From Actinomycetes bacterium (GTDB taxonomy: Bacteria; Actinomycetota; CALGFH01), in the NCBI GenBank assembly GCA_030152105.1, contig JASLIH010000518.1:1-5404 (forward strand): a DNA stretch of 5,404 nt, written 5' to 3'. Position 1 is the first letter of the stretch. Each line of letters starts with the position of its first letter. Under the pieces are notes generated by a model. It was not told where the DNA came from, made no database searches, and saw only the letters and a program-made list of their open reading frames with translations. Position numbers and translations under genes: made by a program. This document shows, piece by piece, positions 1 through 5,404 of the stretch.

Positions 1-2048
1 TCGAACACCTCGTCCAGCAGTCGCTCGGCCTCCTCCAAGCGCCCGAGGCTCAGCAGTGAATTGGCCGCGTCGGGCAGCAGGTTGGAACCATAGCGTCCGA
101 GCACGCCGAACCGGCGCGCCAGGTCGGCGCCGGCCAGGAAGACCTCGACGGCGTCGGCGGAACGGCCGGCCATCTCCAGGACGGAGGCAAGGTTGGCGTG
201 CGCCCGGCCCAGGTCGTCGAGGCTGCCGAACTCCCTGGCGATCTGGAGGCCCTGCTCCAGGTCGGCGATGCCCGCCTCCATCTGCCCGAGGACCCCGAGC
301 GAGCTGCCAAGGGTCGTCAGGGCGTGGCCCTCCACGGCCCGGGCACCGACCTGGCGGGCCACGGCGACCGCCTCCTCGGACCGGGCCCGCGCCTCGGCCT
401 GGTGGGACAGCAGCATGAGGAGCTGGCCGTGGGCAGCCAGCGCCCGGGCCAGCTCCGGCGACGGCGGCTCGGCGGGGATGGTGGCCACCGCCCGCTCGAT
501 CGTGGCCATGGCCTTGGCGCTGTGGCCGGCGACCCAGTAGTAGCGGGCGAGCCGCTCCAGCAGCGCGCCGGCCCGAAGCGGCTCGGCGGCCGCGTCGACC
601 CGGTCGAGGGCCAGGCGGGCCAGGGCGACCGCGTGGTCGTAGCGGCCGGCAAGGTTGGCCGCCTCGGCGGCGCGGTGCAGCAGCGTGACCCGGTCCAGCG
701 GGCTGCGGCTGGCCGCCTCGGGCACCTGGTCCCACAGCGCCAGCGCACGCTCGTAGTGCTCGAGAGCCTCGGCCAACGCCGAGGCCGCCTCCGCGGCCTG
801 CCCGGCGTGCACGCTGGCCGGCAGAGCCTGGCCCAGGTCGTGGGCGGCATACCAGTGGTAGGCGAGCTGGCCCCACTCGACGGCGGTGGCGCCGGTGGTC
901 CCGTCGCCGGCGTCGCGCTGCTCGACCCGGCGGCCCAGGGCGCGGGCGTAGGCGGCATGCAGCGGCCCACGCTGGACCGGCAGCAGGTCGTCGTAGACCG
1001 CCTCCTGCACCAGCGCGTGGCGGAAGACGTAGCCGCCGCTGGCCTCGTCGACGGCCAGCACGTGGTGGGTGACCGCCTCACGCAGCAGCCACACGAGCTG
1101 CTCGGCGTCCTGGCCGACCACCGCCGCCAGCAGCTCGTGGTCCACCCGGGCGCCGGCCACCGCCGCCACCTCCAGCACCCGTTGCGTCGCCTCCGACAGC
1201 GCCTCCACCCGGGCCAGCAGCAGGTCCCGCAGGGCCAGCGGCAGCCTGGCGCCCTCCAGGTGGGCGGCGAGCAGCTCCTCGGCGAAGAACGGGTTGCCCT
1301 CCGAACGGGCCAGGATCTCCCCGACCAGCGCCGGAGCGACCGGTTCGTCGAGGATCCCGGCGAGCTGCAGAGCCAGCTCGCGGCGGCCCAGCCGGCCGAG
1401 CTCCAGCCGCTCGGCCCGGCCGCTGCGGTCCAGCTCGGCCAGCCACGGCCGCAGCGGATGGCGCCGGTGCAGCTCGTCCGACCGGTAGGTCAGGACCAGC
1501 GCCACTCCGGCCCGCAGATTACGGTGCAGGAACTCGAGCAGGTCGCGGGTGGACTGGTCGGCCCAGTGCAGATCCTCCACTACCAGCAGCACCGGGCCGC
1601 GTTCGGCCAGGCGGTGCAGCATCCCGAGCAGCAGCTCGAACAGCCGGGTTGGCGCCAGCGGGGCCGCCTGCTCCCCTTCAGGCTGGGGGCCGAGCTCCGG
1701 GACCAGGCGGGCCAGCTCCGCGCGGGCGCCGCCCAGTACCCGCTCCAGCTCCTCCGGGGCAAGGACGCGGGCGAGCGGGCGCAGCGCCTCGACCATCGGC
1801 GCGTAGGCGAGGACCCCGTCCCCGACGTCCAGGCAGCCCCCGGAGAGCGCGACGGCGCCGACCTCGCCGACGGCGCCGAGCAACTCGGCGACCAGCCGGG
1901 TCTTGCCGACGCCAGCCTCGCCCGCCACCACGACGATGGCGGGCTGGCCAGCCGCGGCCCGTTCCAGCGCCGCCCTGAGCTGAGCGACCTCGGCGTCGCG
2001 GCCGACCAGTACTGGACTGGAGACTCGCCCGACCACGCCACCGATCAT
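1..2048 (-). CDS. STAND/LAL-type AAA ATPase regulator with TPR-like repeats, C-terminus cut by window edge
   Basis: The frame is open from the left edge to an ATG at 2048, giving 682 visible residues. Residues 14-20 read LVGRDAE, the usual entry to AAA_16-type NTPase domains. Walker A is GEAGVGKT (43-50), Walker B with its tail is LLVVEDLHWAD (154-164), a sensor-like TYRSDE lies at 187-192 and EGNPFFAEEL at 250-259. This order is typical of MalT/LAL-like signal-transduction ATPases. From about residue 400 the protein is all-helical and Ala/Leu/Glu-rich, with TPR-like units such as ALEHYERALALWD and LGRLEEAERLLDE. Family members use ATP-driven switching to control transcription or assemble partners, often through a C-terminal LuxR helix-turn-helix; that end is not visible, so DNA binding is unproven. 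The start is uncertain: in-frame GTGs at 2060 (GTGAGG nine bases upstream) and 2075 (overlapping the upstream stop as GTGA) are alternatives. I prefer ATG 2048 because the family usually begins shortly before SSPVLVGR. Cytoplasmic. Confidence 0.93.
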   Translation of the reverse strand, partial: MIGGVVGRVSSPVLVGRDAEVAQLRAALERAAAGQPAIVVVAGEAGVGKTRLVAELLGAVGEVGAVALSGGCLDVGDGVLAYAPMVEALRPLARVLAPEELERVLGGARAELARLVPELGPQPEGEQAAPLAPTRLFELLLGMLHRLAERGPVLLVVEDLHWADQSTRDLLEFLHRNLRAGVALVLTYRSDELHRRHPLRPWLAELDRSGRAERLELGRLGRRELALQLAGILDEPVAPALVGEILARSEGNPFFAEELLAAHLEGARLPLALRDLLLARVEALSEATQRVLEVAAVAGARVDHELLAAVVGQDAEQLVWLLREAVTHHVLAVDEASGGYVFRHALVQEAVYDDLLPVQRGPLHAAYARALGRRVEQRDAGDGTTGATAVEWGQLAYHWYAAHDLGQALPASVHAGQAAEAASALAEALEHYERALALWDQVPEAASRSPLDRVTLLHRAAEAANLAGRYDHAVALARLALDRVDAAAEPLRAGALLERLARYYWVAGHSAKAMATIERAVATIPAEPPSPELARALAAHGQLLMLLSHQAEARARSEEAVAVARQVGARAVEGHALTTLGSSLGVLGQMEAGIADLEQGLQIAREFGSLDDLGRAHANLASVLEMAGRSADAVEVFLAGADLARRFGVLGRYGSNLLPDAANSLLSLGRLEEAERLLDEVF

Positions 2049-2071
2049 CCCAGATCCCACATCCAGGGGCC

Positions 2072-2245
2072 TCACGCCGAAGCCGGCCGCGGCCGCCGGA
2101 GCAGTAGACGCCGCATGCGGCGGCGGTGGCGGACGGCCCTCTCCGGCCGGGCACGCAGCTCGCGGAGCAGGCGCTGCCTTGCGGCCTGCTGGTGGAGCTC
2201 GGCGATGCGCTGCGCAGCGAGCTGCTGGGGCAACACCAGGTACAT
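2072..2245 (-). CDS. Small arginine-rich helical protein upstream of the STAND ATPase
   Basis: This 57-residue frame begins MYLVLPQQLAAQRIAELHQQ and ends RRPRPASA. AGGAGG lies five bases before the ATG, the strongest Shine-Dalgarno in the window, and fixes the start; an in-frame upstream extension to 2314 has no such support. Residues 7-32 can form an amphipathic helix (LAAQRIAELH then QAARQRLLREL), followed by a very basic tail; about 16 of 57 residues are Arg. There is no signal peptide or clear membrane segment. Short proteins with a QLAxxRIAELHxxA-like start are, to my recollection, frequent hypothetical proteins in high-GC actinobacteria, but I cannot name a family or function. It precedes the ATPase by 23 bases, or overlaps it by four if the ATPase starts at GTG 2075, so the two are probably one transcript. 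The basic tail could contact nucleic acid or a partner; that is speculation. Confidence 0.7.
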   Translation of the reverse strand: MYLVLPQQLAAQRIAELHQQAARQRLLRELRARPERAVRHRRRMRRLLLRRPRPASA

Positions 2246-2250
2246 CCCGT

Positions 2251-2256
2251 CCTCCT
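2251..2256 (-). promoter_or_regulatory. Strong ribosome binding site of the small protein
   Basis: On the minus strand AGGAGG is followed by five bases (ACGGG) and ATG at 2245-2243. It decides the start of the 57-residue protein over the longer reading from 2314, which starts inside the leader. Confidence 0.75.
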
Positions 2257-2385
2257 CAGGTGCGGCGTGCCGTTCTCTACGAGACCAGCATCCGGCTAAG
2301 GCCCCACCCCCCACATGGGGAGGACGAGGTACTGTCGCCCAGGTCGGCTCCCTATTTGCCCCGCTCCGACCGGCACACGAGACGG

Positions 2386-2409
2386 TTCAAACGGCTTGGC
2401 TGTTTGGAA
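2386..2409. repeat. Inverted repeat, possible operator in the divergent region
   Basis: The left arm TTCAAACGGC and right arm GCTGTTTGGAA are separated by TTG. The inner eight positions pair with one G-T wobble, and the outer TTC/GAA pair with one bulged base. It lies in the AT-richer part of the divergent gap, where a regulator could control both directions. No run of T follows, so a terminator is unlikely. The binding protein is unknown. Confidence 0.35.
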
Positions 2410-2495
2410 ATCACCGTGCTTGCGTTGCTCGGGTGGAACGAATGTGAGAAGTACCGGCGACAGCTTCGTGATCGCATGCCGGCGGCCGACCCGCA

Positions 2496-2533
2496 GTCCG
2501 TAACGCTTCCGAGACGGAGGCCGGCCACACTGG
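2496..2533 (+). promoter_or_regulatory. Upstream element shared by both membrane-protein paralogs, copy 1
   Basis: This 38-nt segment runs from GTCCGTAACGC to GCCGGCCACACTGG and ends 61 bases before the ATG at 2595. The minus strand at 5307-5270 carries a matching segment, 33 of 38 positions identical with no gap, ending 60 bases before the other paralog's ATG. The last 14 bases are identical and CCGT...ACGG arms are kept in both. The bases between it and the start codon are much less similar, apart from the CGAGGAYCATG ribosome binding site and start. It could be a promoter, an operator or the head of the 5' leader; CACACT loosely resembles a -10 box, but no good -35 box stands at the right distance. 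Confidence 0.55.
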
Positions 2534-2594
2534 CCCGTGATCCCTAACGCTGGAGGGTGGCGGGACCGGTGGTGGGCTGCGGGCAGCGAGGACC

Positions 2595-3851
2595 ATGACA
2601 GAGGCGCCTATGGCCCCAGAGCCTTGGTCGCGCTGGCGGCCGGCCTGGCTGGCGTGGGCGCTGTGGGCGCTGGCGATCGTTGGCCTGGTCGTGACCGTCT
2701 GGTTGGATCAGCTGCTGCGCCAGACGGGCCGGCCGGAGTTGGTCGTCCTGATCCCGACGGCCATTCCCCCGGTGCTCGGGGCGGTGAGTACAGCCACGGT
2801 CGGGGCGCTGGTGGCCAGCCGCCGGCCCCGCCACCCGGTGGGCTGGCTGCTGCTCGGCTTCGGCCTGTCGTTGAGCGCGGCCGGGGTGGCCCTGGCCTAC
2901 ACCAACTACGGGGTGGCCGAGCCCGATGCCCCCGCCGCCAGTCTGGTCGCCCTGTGCGTGCCGGCCACCATCGTCACGGCGATCGCCTGCAATGGCCTCA
3001 TCTTGCTCCTCACCCCGACCGGGTCGTTGCCGTCGCCCCGGTGGCGCTGGTGGGCGGGTATCACCGCGGTCACACCGGTCGCTTTGCTGCTGGTCGTGAC
3101 CTTGTTCCACAGGCGCGGTGATCGGCCAGCCCAGGCGCTCAGTAGCCCTCTCGACCTCCACACGCTCGATGGTGGGCTGCTGGTCGCCTACCGGGCAGCC
3201 TTCGCCGTCACAATCGCCGTGTTGGTGATGGCGACGGCCTCGCTGGTGGGACGGTTCCGCCGCGCCCGCAGCATCGAACGCCAGCAGCTGCGCTGGGTAG
3301 CGTTCGCCACGGTGCTGGTCGCCCTGCTCGCCGTGGTCCACCTGACAGCGTTGGCGCTGGGCACCTATGCCCTGGCGCCAGTGGTGGGCGGTCTCAATCC
3401 GCCGATCCTGTCGGCGGCGATCGGCGCGGCCGTCCTGCGCTACCGGCTGTACGACCTGGACCGGATCATCAGCCGCACCCTGGCCTATGGGCTGCTGACG
3501 CTGCTGCTGGGCGGCGCCTATGCCGTGGTGGCGCTGGGGCTGGGTCAGCTGCTCGGCCGGGACTCCAGCCTGGCCGTGGCGGGCGCGACCCTGGCCGTGG
3601 CGGCGCTGTTCCAGCCGGCCCGTCGCCGCATCCAGGCCGTGGTCGATCGGCGCTTCAACCGGCGCCGCTACAACACCGCCCAGACGATGGCGGCGTTCAG
3701 CGTTCGGCTGCGCGACCACACCGACCTGGACACCCTGACCGCCGAGGTGCTGGGGGTAGTCGACCAGACGATGCAGCCGACCCGGGCGTCGCTGTGGCTG
3801 CGGCCGCAACCACCGTCCAACACCGTCGCCCGGACCGGCCATGGCCGGTAG
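2595..3851 (+). CDS. Polytopic membrane protein, kinase-less ComP-like sensor module (paralog A)
   Basis: The protein has 418 residues. Hydrophobic segments lie near residues 18-38, 52-74, 82-103, 117-140, 152-171, 198-218, 232-256, 262-281 and 295-340, so about eight or nine membrane spans are likely. Conserved-looking blocks are PRHPVGWLLL (79-88), PTGSLPSPRWRWW (141-153), ERQQLRWVAFA (228-238), RYRLYDLDRIISRTLAYG (282-299) and FQPARRRIQAVVDRRFNRRR (339-358), followed by a short cytoplasmic stretch ending LDTLTAEVLGVVDQTMQP and SLWLRP. From family knowledge, this order matches the N-terminal input part of ComP-like membrane histidine kinases, where GAF, HisKA_3 and HATPase domains would follow. 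Here the protein stops 15 residues after SLWLRP, with no phosphoacceptor histidine or ATP-binding domain. A role in sensing or scaffolding with a separate partner is inference. The start has GAGG three bases upstream in the same CGAGGAYCATG context as the paralog. It is convergent with paralog B and divergent from the ATPase unit. Confidence 0.9.
   Translation: MTEAPMAPEPWSRWRPAWLAWALWALAIVGLVVTVWLDQLLRQTGRPELVVLIPTAIPPVLGAVSTATVGALVASRRPRHPVGWLLLGFGLSLSAAGVALAYTNYGVAEPDAPAASLVALCVPATIVTAIACNGLILLLTPTGSLPSPRWRWWAGITAVTPVALLLVVTLFHRRGDRPAQALSSPLDLHTLDGGLLVAYRAAFAVTIAVLVMATASLVGRFRRARSIERQQLRWVAFATVLVALLAVVHLTALALGTYALAPVVGGLNPPILSAAIGAAVLRYRLYDLDRIISRTLAYGLLTLLLGGAYAVVALGLGQLLGRDSSLAVAGATLAVAALFQPARRRIQAVVDRRFNRRRYNTAQTMAAFSVRLRDHTDLDTLTAEVLGVVDQTMQPTRASLWLRPQPPSNTVARTGHGR
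3417..3659 (+). repeat. Inverted repeat arm 1 inside paralog A
   Basis: By hand alignment this 243-nt coding segment (residues 275-355 of paralog A) differs from the minus-strand segment 4375-4133 at 18 positions, about 93% identity with no gaps. Twelve differences are silent and six change five residues. It is far more similar than the rest of the two genes. The arms are in opposite orientation, separated by 473 bases. Confidence 0.85.
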
Positions 3852-3868
3852 CCCGCGAACGAGTCCAC

Positions 3869-3913
3869 CTCGATACGCGAAAAGCGGCAACGACGTGGGT
3901 CGACGCGTACGAG
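3869..3913. terminator. Hairpin between convergent genes, possible bidirectional terminator
   Basis: CTCGATACGCG at 3869-3879 can pair with CGCGTACGAG at 3904-3913, giving ten base pairs with one bulged A and a 24-base loop. It occupies most of the 68-base gap between the two convergent stop codons (TAG at 3849-3851 and minus-strand TGA at 3922-3920), where a shared terminator is expected. No T-run follows on either strand; intrinsic terminators of high-GC actinobacteria often lack one, but the call stays tentative. Confidence 0.4.
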
Positions 3914-3919
3914 CCTGCT

Positions 3920-5209
3920 TCACAAGGTGGTGCGAAGAGTCCAGGAAGCTGGCGTCGGCTGCCGAGCCGAAGGGGGTGCGACGGAGGGTCGCAGCCACAG
4001 CGACACGCTGGTCGGCTCCATCGTCTGGTCAAGCACCGCCAGCAGCTCGGAGGTCAGGGTGTCCAGGTCGACCTGCTGACGCAGCCGGGAACTGAACGCC
4101 GCCATCGTCCGGGCGGCGTCGTGACGGCGGCGGTTGAAGCGCCGGTCGACCGCCGCCTGGATGCGGCGACGGGCCGGCTGGAAGACGGCGGCCACGGCCA
4201 GGGTCGCTCCCGCCACGGCCAGGCTGGAGTCCTGGCCGAGCAGCTGGCCCAGGCCCAGAGCCACCACGGCATAGGCGCCGGCCAGCAGCAGCGTCAGTAG
4301 TCCATAGGCGAGGGTGCGGCTGATGATCCGGTCCAGGTCGTACAGCCGGTAGCGCAGGATCGCCGCGCCGATCGCCAGCGGCAGCAGCGCCATGCACACC
4401 CCGGCCGCCAGCACGACCAGGACCGCCCCCGTGGTGCCCACGACGACTCCGATCAGGAGGATCGCCGCCGGCGGGACGGTCAGGGCGGCCGCGAACGCCA
4501 CCCAGCGAAGCTGCTCGCGCTCCACCCCGCGGGCGCGGCGGTAGCGCACCACCAGCGACCAGACTCCGACCACCAGGCCGCCGACCGCGATCGCGACGGC
4601 CACGGCGATCGCGACCCCCACCGCCCCGGCCAGGGCGGGCGAGGTGACCTGGTCGATAACCGGGTCATAGGGCGCGATCACCAGGCCTGGCCCGACCGCG
4701 AGCGCCAGCAGGAAGACGACCGGTCCGGCCGCCGCCAGCCGGGCCCACCAGCGCCAGCGGGGCGATGGCAGCGATCCGCTCGGGGTGAGCAGCAGCACCA
4801 GGCCGACGCACACGAACCCCAGGTAGAGGGTCGCGGGGCTGAAGACGGCCAGCCAACGAGCGGCGGGGAGCGCTCCAGGCCGGGCCAGGAGCCCATAGCG
4901 CGCGTAGCCATCGACCACTCCGGACGCCGTCACTGCCAGCCCCAGCACCAGCAGCAACCAGCCGACCGGGTGGCGTGGTCTGCGGCCGGCGAGGACCGCC
5001 CCGACCGTCACCGCGATCAGCGCGGCGACCACCGAGGGGAGGGTGATGGCGTGAAGCTGGGTCAGCTCGGACCGGCCCGCCTGACGCAGCAGGTGATCGA
5101 ACCAGGGGATCGTGGCCACGCCGAGCAGGGCCAGCACCCACAGCGCCCACGCCAGCCCGGCCGGCCACCAGCGCGCCCGTGCCGACCGTCCAGCGGCGTT
5201 CACCGCCAT
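3920..5209 (-). CDS. Polytopic membrane protein, kinase-less ComP-like sensor module (paralog B)
   Basis: The 429-residue protein aligns with paralog A almost end to end. Shared blocks are LAWALW (19-24), RRPRHPVGWLLL (77-88), SGSLPSPRWRWW (144-155), RRARGVEREQLRWVAFA (224-240), RYRLYDLDRIISRTLAYG (286-303) and FQPARRRIQAAVDRRFNRRR (343-362). Membrane spans are likely near residues 16-35, 56-75, 82-101, 122-142, 157-178, 191-221, 236-256, 260-284 and 299-344. As in paralog A, the sequence ends soon after SLWLRP with no GAF, HisKA_3 or HATPase domain, so it cannot be a complete kinase. The C-terminal tails after SLWLRP differ, as do the loops between spans 3-4 and 5-6, which are the likeliest places for specificity. 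The stretch about 191-221 is unusually rich in alternating Ala/Val/Ile/Gly. The ATG has GAGG three bases upstream, matching paralog A; an in-frame GTG two codons later is an alternative. Function is unknown; membrane sensing or scaffolding is inferred from family resemblance. Confidence 0.9.
   Translation of the reverse strand: MAVNAAGRSARARWWPAGLAWALWVLALLGVATIPWFDHLLRQAGRSELTQLHAITLPSVVAALIAVTVGAVLAGRRPRHPVGWLLLVLGLAVTASGVVDGYARYGLLARPGALPAARWLAVFSPATLYLGFVCVGLVLLLTPSGSLPSPRWRWWARLAAAGPVVFLLALAVGPGLVIAPYDPVIDQVTSPALAGAVGVAIAVAVAIAVGGLVVGVWSLVVRYRRARGVEREQLRWVAFAAALTVPPAAILLIGVVVGTTGAVLVVLAAGVCMALLPLAIGAAILRYRLYDLDRIISRTLAYGLLTLLLAGAYAVVALGLGQLLGQDSSLAVAGATLAVAAVFQPARRRIQAAVDRRFNRRRHDAARTMAAFSSRLRQQVDLDTLTSELLAVLDQTMEPTSVSLWLRPSVAPPSARQPTPASWTLRTTL
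4133..4375 (-). repeat. Inverted repeat arm 2 inside paralog B
   Basis: This is the partner of the plus-strand segment 3417-3659 and encodes residues 279-359 of paralog B. The two arms encode proteins differing at five of 81 positions (V/I, G/A, R/Q, L/V, V/A). Long arms in inverted orientation can support inversion of the segment between them, or gene conversion. Confidence 0.85.
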
Positions 5210-5269
5210 GATCCTCGACCCATGCGGGCCCTCCGACTCCGGTCACCGTCGGCATCGTCGGTCACGCGC

Positions 5270-5307
5270 CCAGTGTGGCCGGCTTCCGTCCCGAGAGCGC
5301 TACGGAC
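5270..5307 (-). promoter_or_regulatory. Upstream element shared by both membrane-protein paralogs, copy 2
   Basis: Read on the minus strand from 5307, it begins GTCCGTAGCGC and ends GCCGGCCACACTGG. It matches the copy before paralog A at 33 of 38 positions and ends 60 bases before the ATG at 5209, against 61 for the other copy. Matching sequence and spacing before two paralogs point to common transcriptional or leader-level control. The exact role (promoter, operator or leader RNA) cannot be decided by eye. Confidence 0.55.
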
Positions 5308-5335
5308 GACGGACTACTGCCCATCCGACCTTTGT

Positions 5336-5385
5336 GGAACGGGCTCGAAGCGTCCAACGTTCCTCATCGTCCTCTGGCTGGAACG
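5336..5385. promoter_or_regulatory. Evenly spaced GGAACG / CGTTCC / GGAACG array upstream of paralog B
   Basis: GGAACG occurs at 5336-5341, its reverse complement CGTTCC at 5358-5363 and GGAACG again at 5380-5385, with start-to-start spacing of exactly 22 bases each time, about two helical turns. The right pair extends to CCAACGTTCC and GGAACGGTTGG, pairing with one bulge. The layout suits a dimeric regulator bound on one face of the helix. GGAAC is also the usual -35 core of many ECF sigma promoters; on the minus strand GGAAC is followed after 17 bases by CGTT. The rest of 5210-5404 shows no gene that I can support. Confidence 0.35.
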
Positions 5386-5404
5386 GTTGGGGCCAGCTGG
5401 TGAG

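Larger units (their letters stand above)
2246..2594. other. Divergent intergenic control region
   Basis: These 349 bases separate the minus-strand small protein/ATPase unit from the plus-strand membrane protein. I find no convincing gene here: the open frames crossing it have no good ribosome binding site and compositions typical of GC-driven shadows. It includes the least GC-rich stretch of the window (about 2380-2450), as expected for promoters. It holds the small-protein ribosome binding site, a dyad (2386-2409), a GGAACG (2435-2440) and the element shared with the second paralog (2496-2533). I could not fix a -35/-10 pair on either strand with confidence. Confidence 0.6.

Noticed and set aside
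2246..2314. N-terminal extension of the small protein to an ATG at 2314, making 80 residues.
   Set aside because: The internal ATG at 2245 has AGGAGG at ideal spacing. The extension would translate through this site, and its residues look unlike the helical body.
2309..2320. Palindrome CCCCACATGGGG upstream of the small protein.
   Set aside because: Five-base arms in such GC-rich DNA are expected by chance, and there is no second copy or terminator context.
198..2447. A 749-residue plus-strand open frame covering most of the ATPase gene.
   Set aside because: It is the codon-aligned antisense of the ATPase frame. It stays open because the ATPase avoids TTA, CTA and TCA codons at this GC content. 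Its product is low-complexity Gln/Gly/Arg-rich with no recognisable domain, while the minus-strand product has perfect Walker A and B motifs.
2420..2448. Possible sigma70-type promoter with TTGCGT as -35.
   Set aside because: At 17-base spacing the -10 position reads TGTGAG, which is a poor match.
2411..2596. Short frames on both strands in the divergent gap (minus 2411-2596, plus 2315-2503).
   Set aside because: They have no ribosome binding site, no recognisable pattern and a GC-driven composition, and they overlap probable control elements.
2544..3998. A 484-residue minus-strand frame whose product resembles that of the plus-strand frame 3794-4300, as if two homologous genes existed.
   Set aside because: Both are antisense shadows of the paralogous membrane genes, and their resemblance merely mirrors the similarity of the real genes. 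The products are His/Gln/Gly/Arg-rich without domain features.
1..5404. Mobile element, phage, CRISPR or defence-island interpretation.
   Set aside because: There is no transposase, integrase, short direct-repeat array or terminal repeat. The long inverted arms are internal coding parts of paralogous genes. STAND-like ATPases also occur in defence, but this one has the ordinary regulator-type AAA_16/TPR layout.

Overview
The window is uniformly very GC-rich, with GC-dominated third codon positions. It has the gene style of a high-GC actinobacterium, probably a soil or environmental lineage; a Chloroflexota-like host cannot be excluded from sequence alone. I see no tRNA, rRNA, CRISPR array, insertion sequence or phage gene.

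Layout. (1) Positions 1-2048, minus strand: a large signal-transduction ATPase (STAND/LAL type: N-terminal AAA_16-like NTPase, then TPR-like helices), whose C-terminus lies beyond the left edge. (2) 2072-2245, minus strand: a 57-residue, arginine-rich small protein with a strong ribosome binding site, immediately upstream of the ATPase and probably co-transcribed with it. (3) 2246-2594: a divergent control region with a dyad and an element shared with the far end of the window. (4) 2595-3851, plus strand: a polytopic membrane protein that resembles the input half of ComP-like sensor kinases but has no kinase domain. (5) 3852-3919: a short convergent gap with a hairpin. (6) 3920-5209, minus strand: a second, paralogous kinase-less membrane protein. 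(7) 5210-5404: its upstream region, holding a copy of the shared element and a regularly spaced GGAACG/CGTTCC array.

The main point of interest is the tail-to-tail pair of paralogs. The inverted duplication includes an upstream element of 38 nt (33/38 identical by hand), placed 61 and 60 nt before the two start codons, and a 243-nt coding segment about 93% identical between the copies. This suggests a duplication that carried its control region, with later conversion or strong constraint on one segment. A working hypothesis is that the two membrane proteins are sensory or scaffold subunits under common control, next to a divergently encoded STAND regulator. The functional link between the membrane pair and the ATPase is inference from position only.
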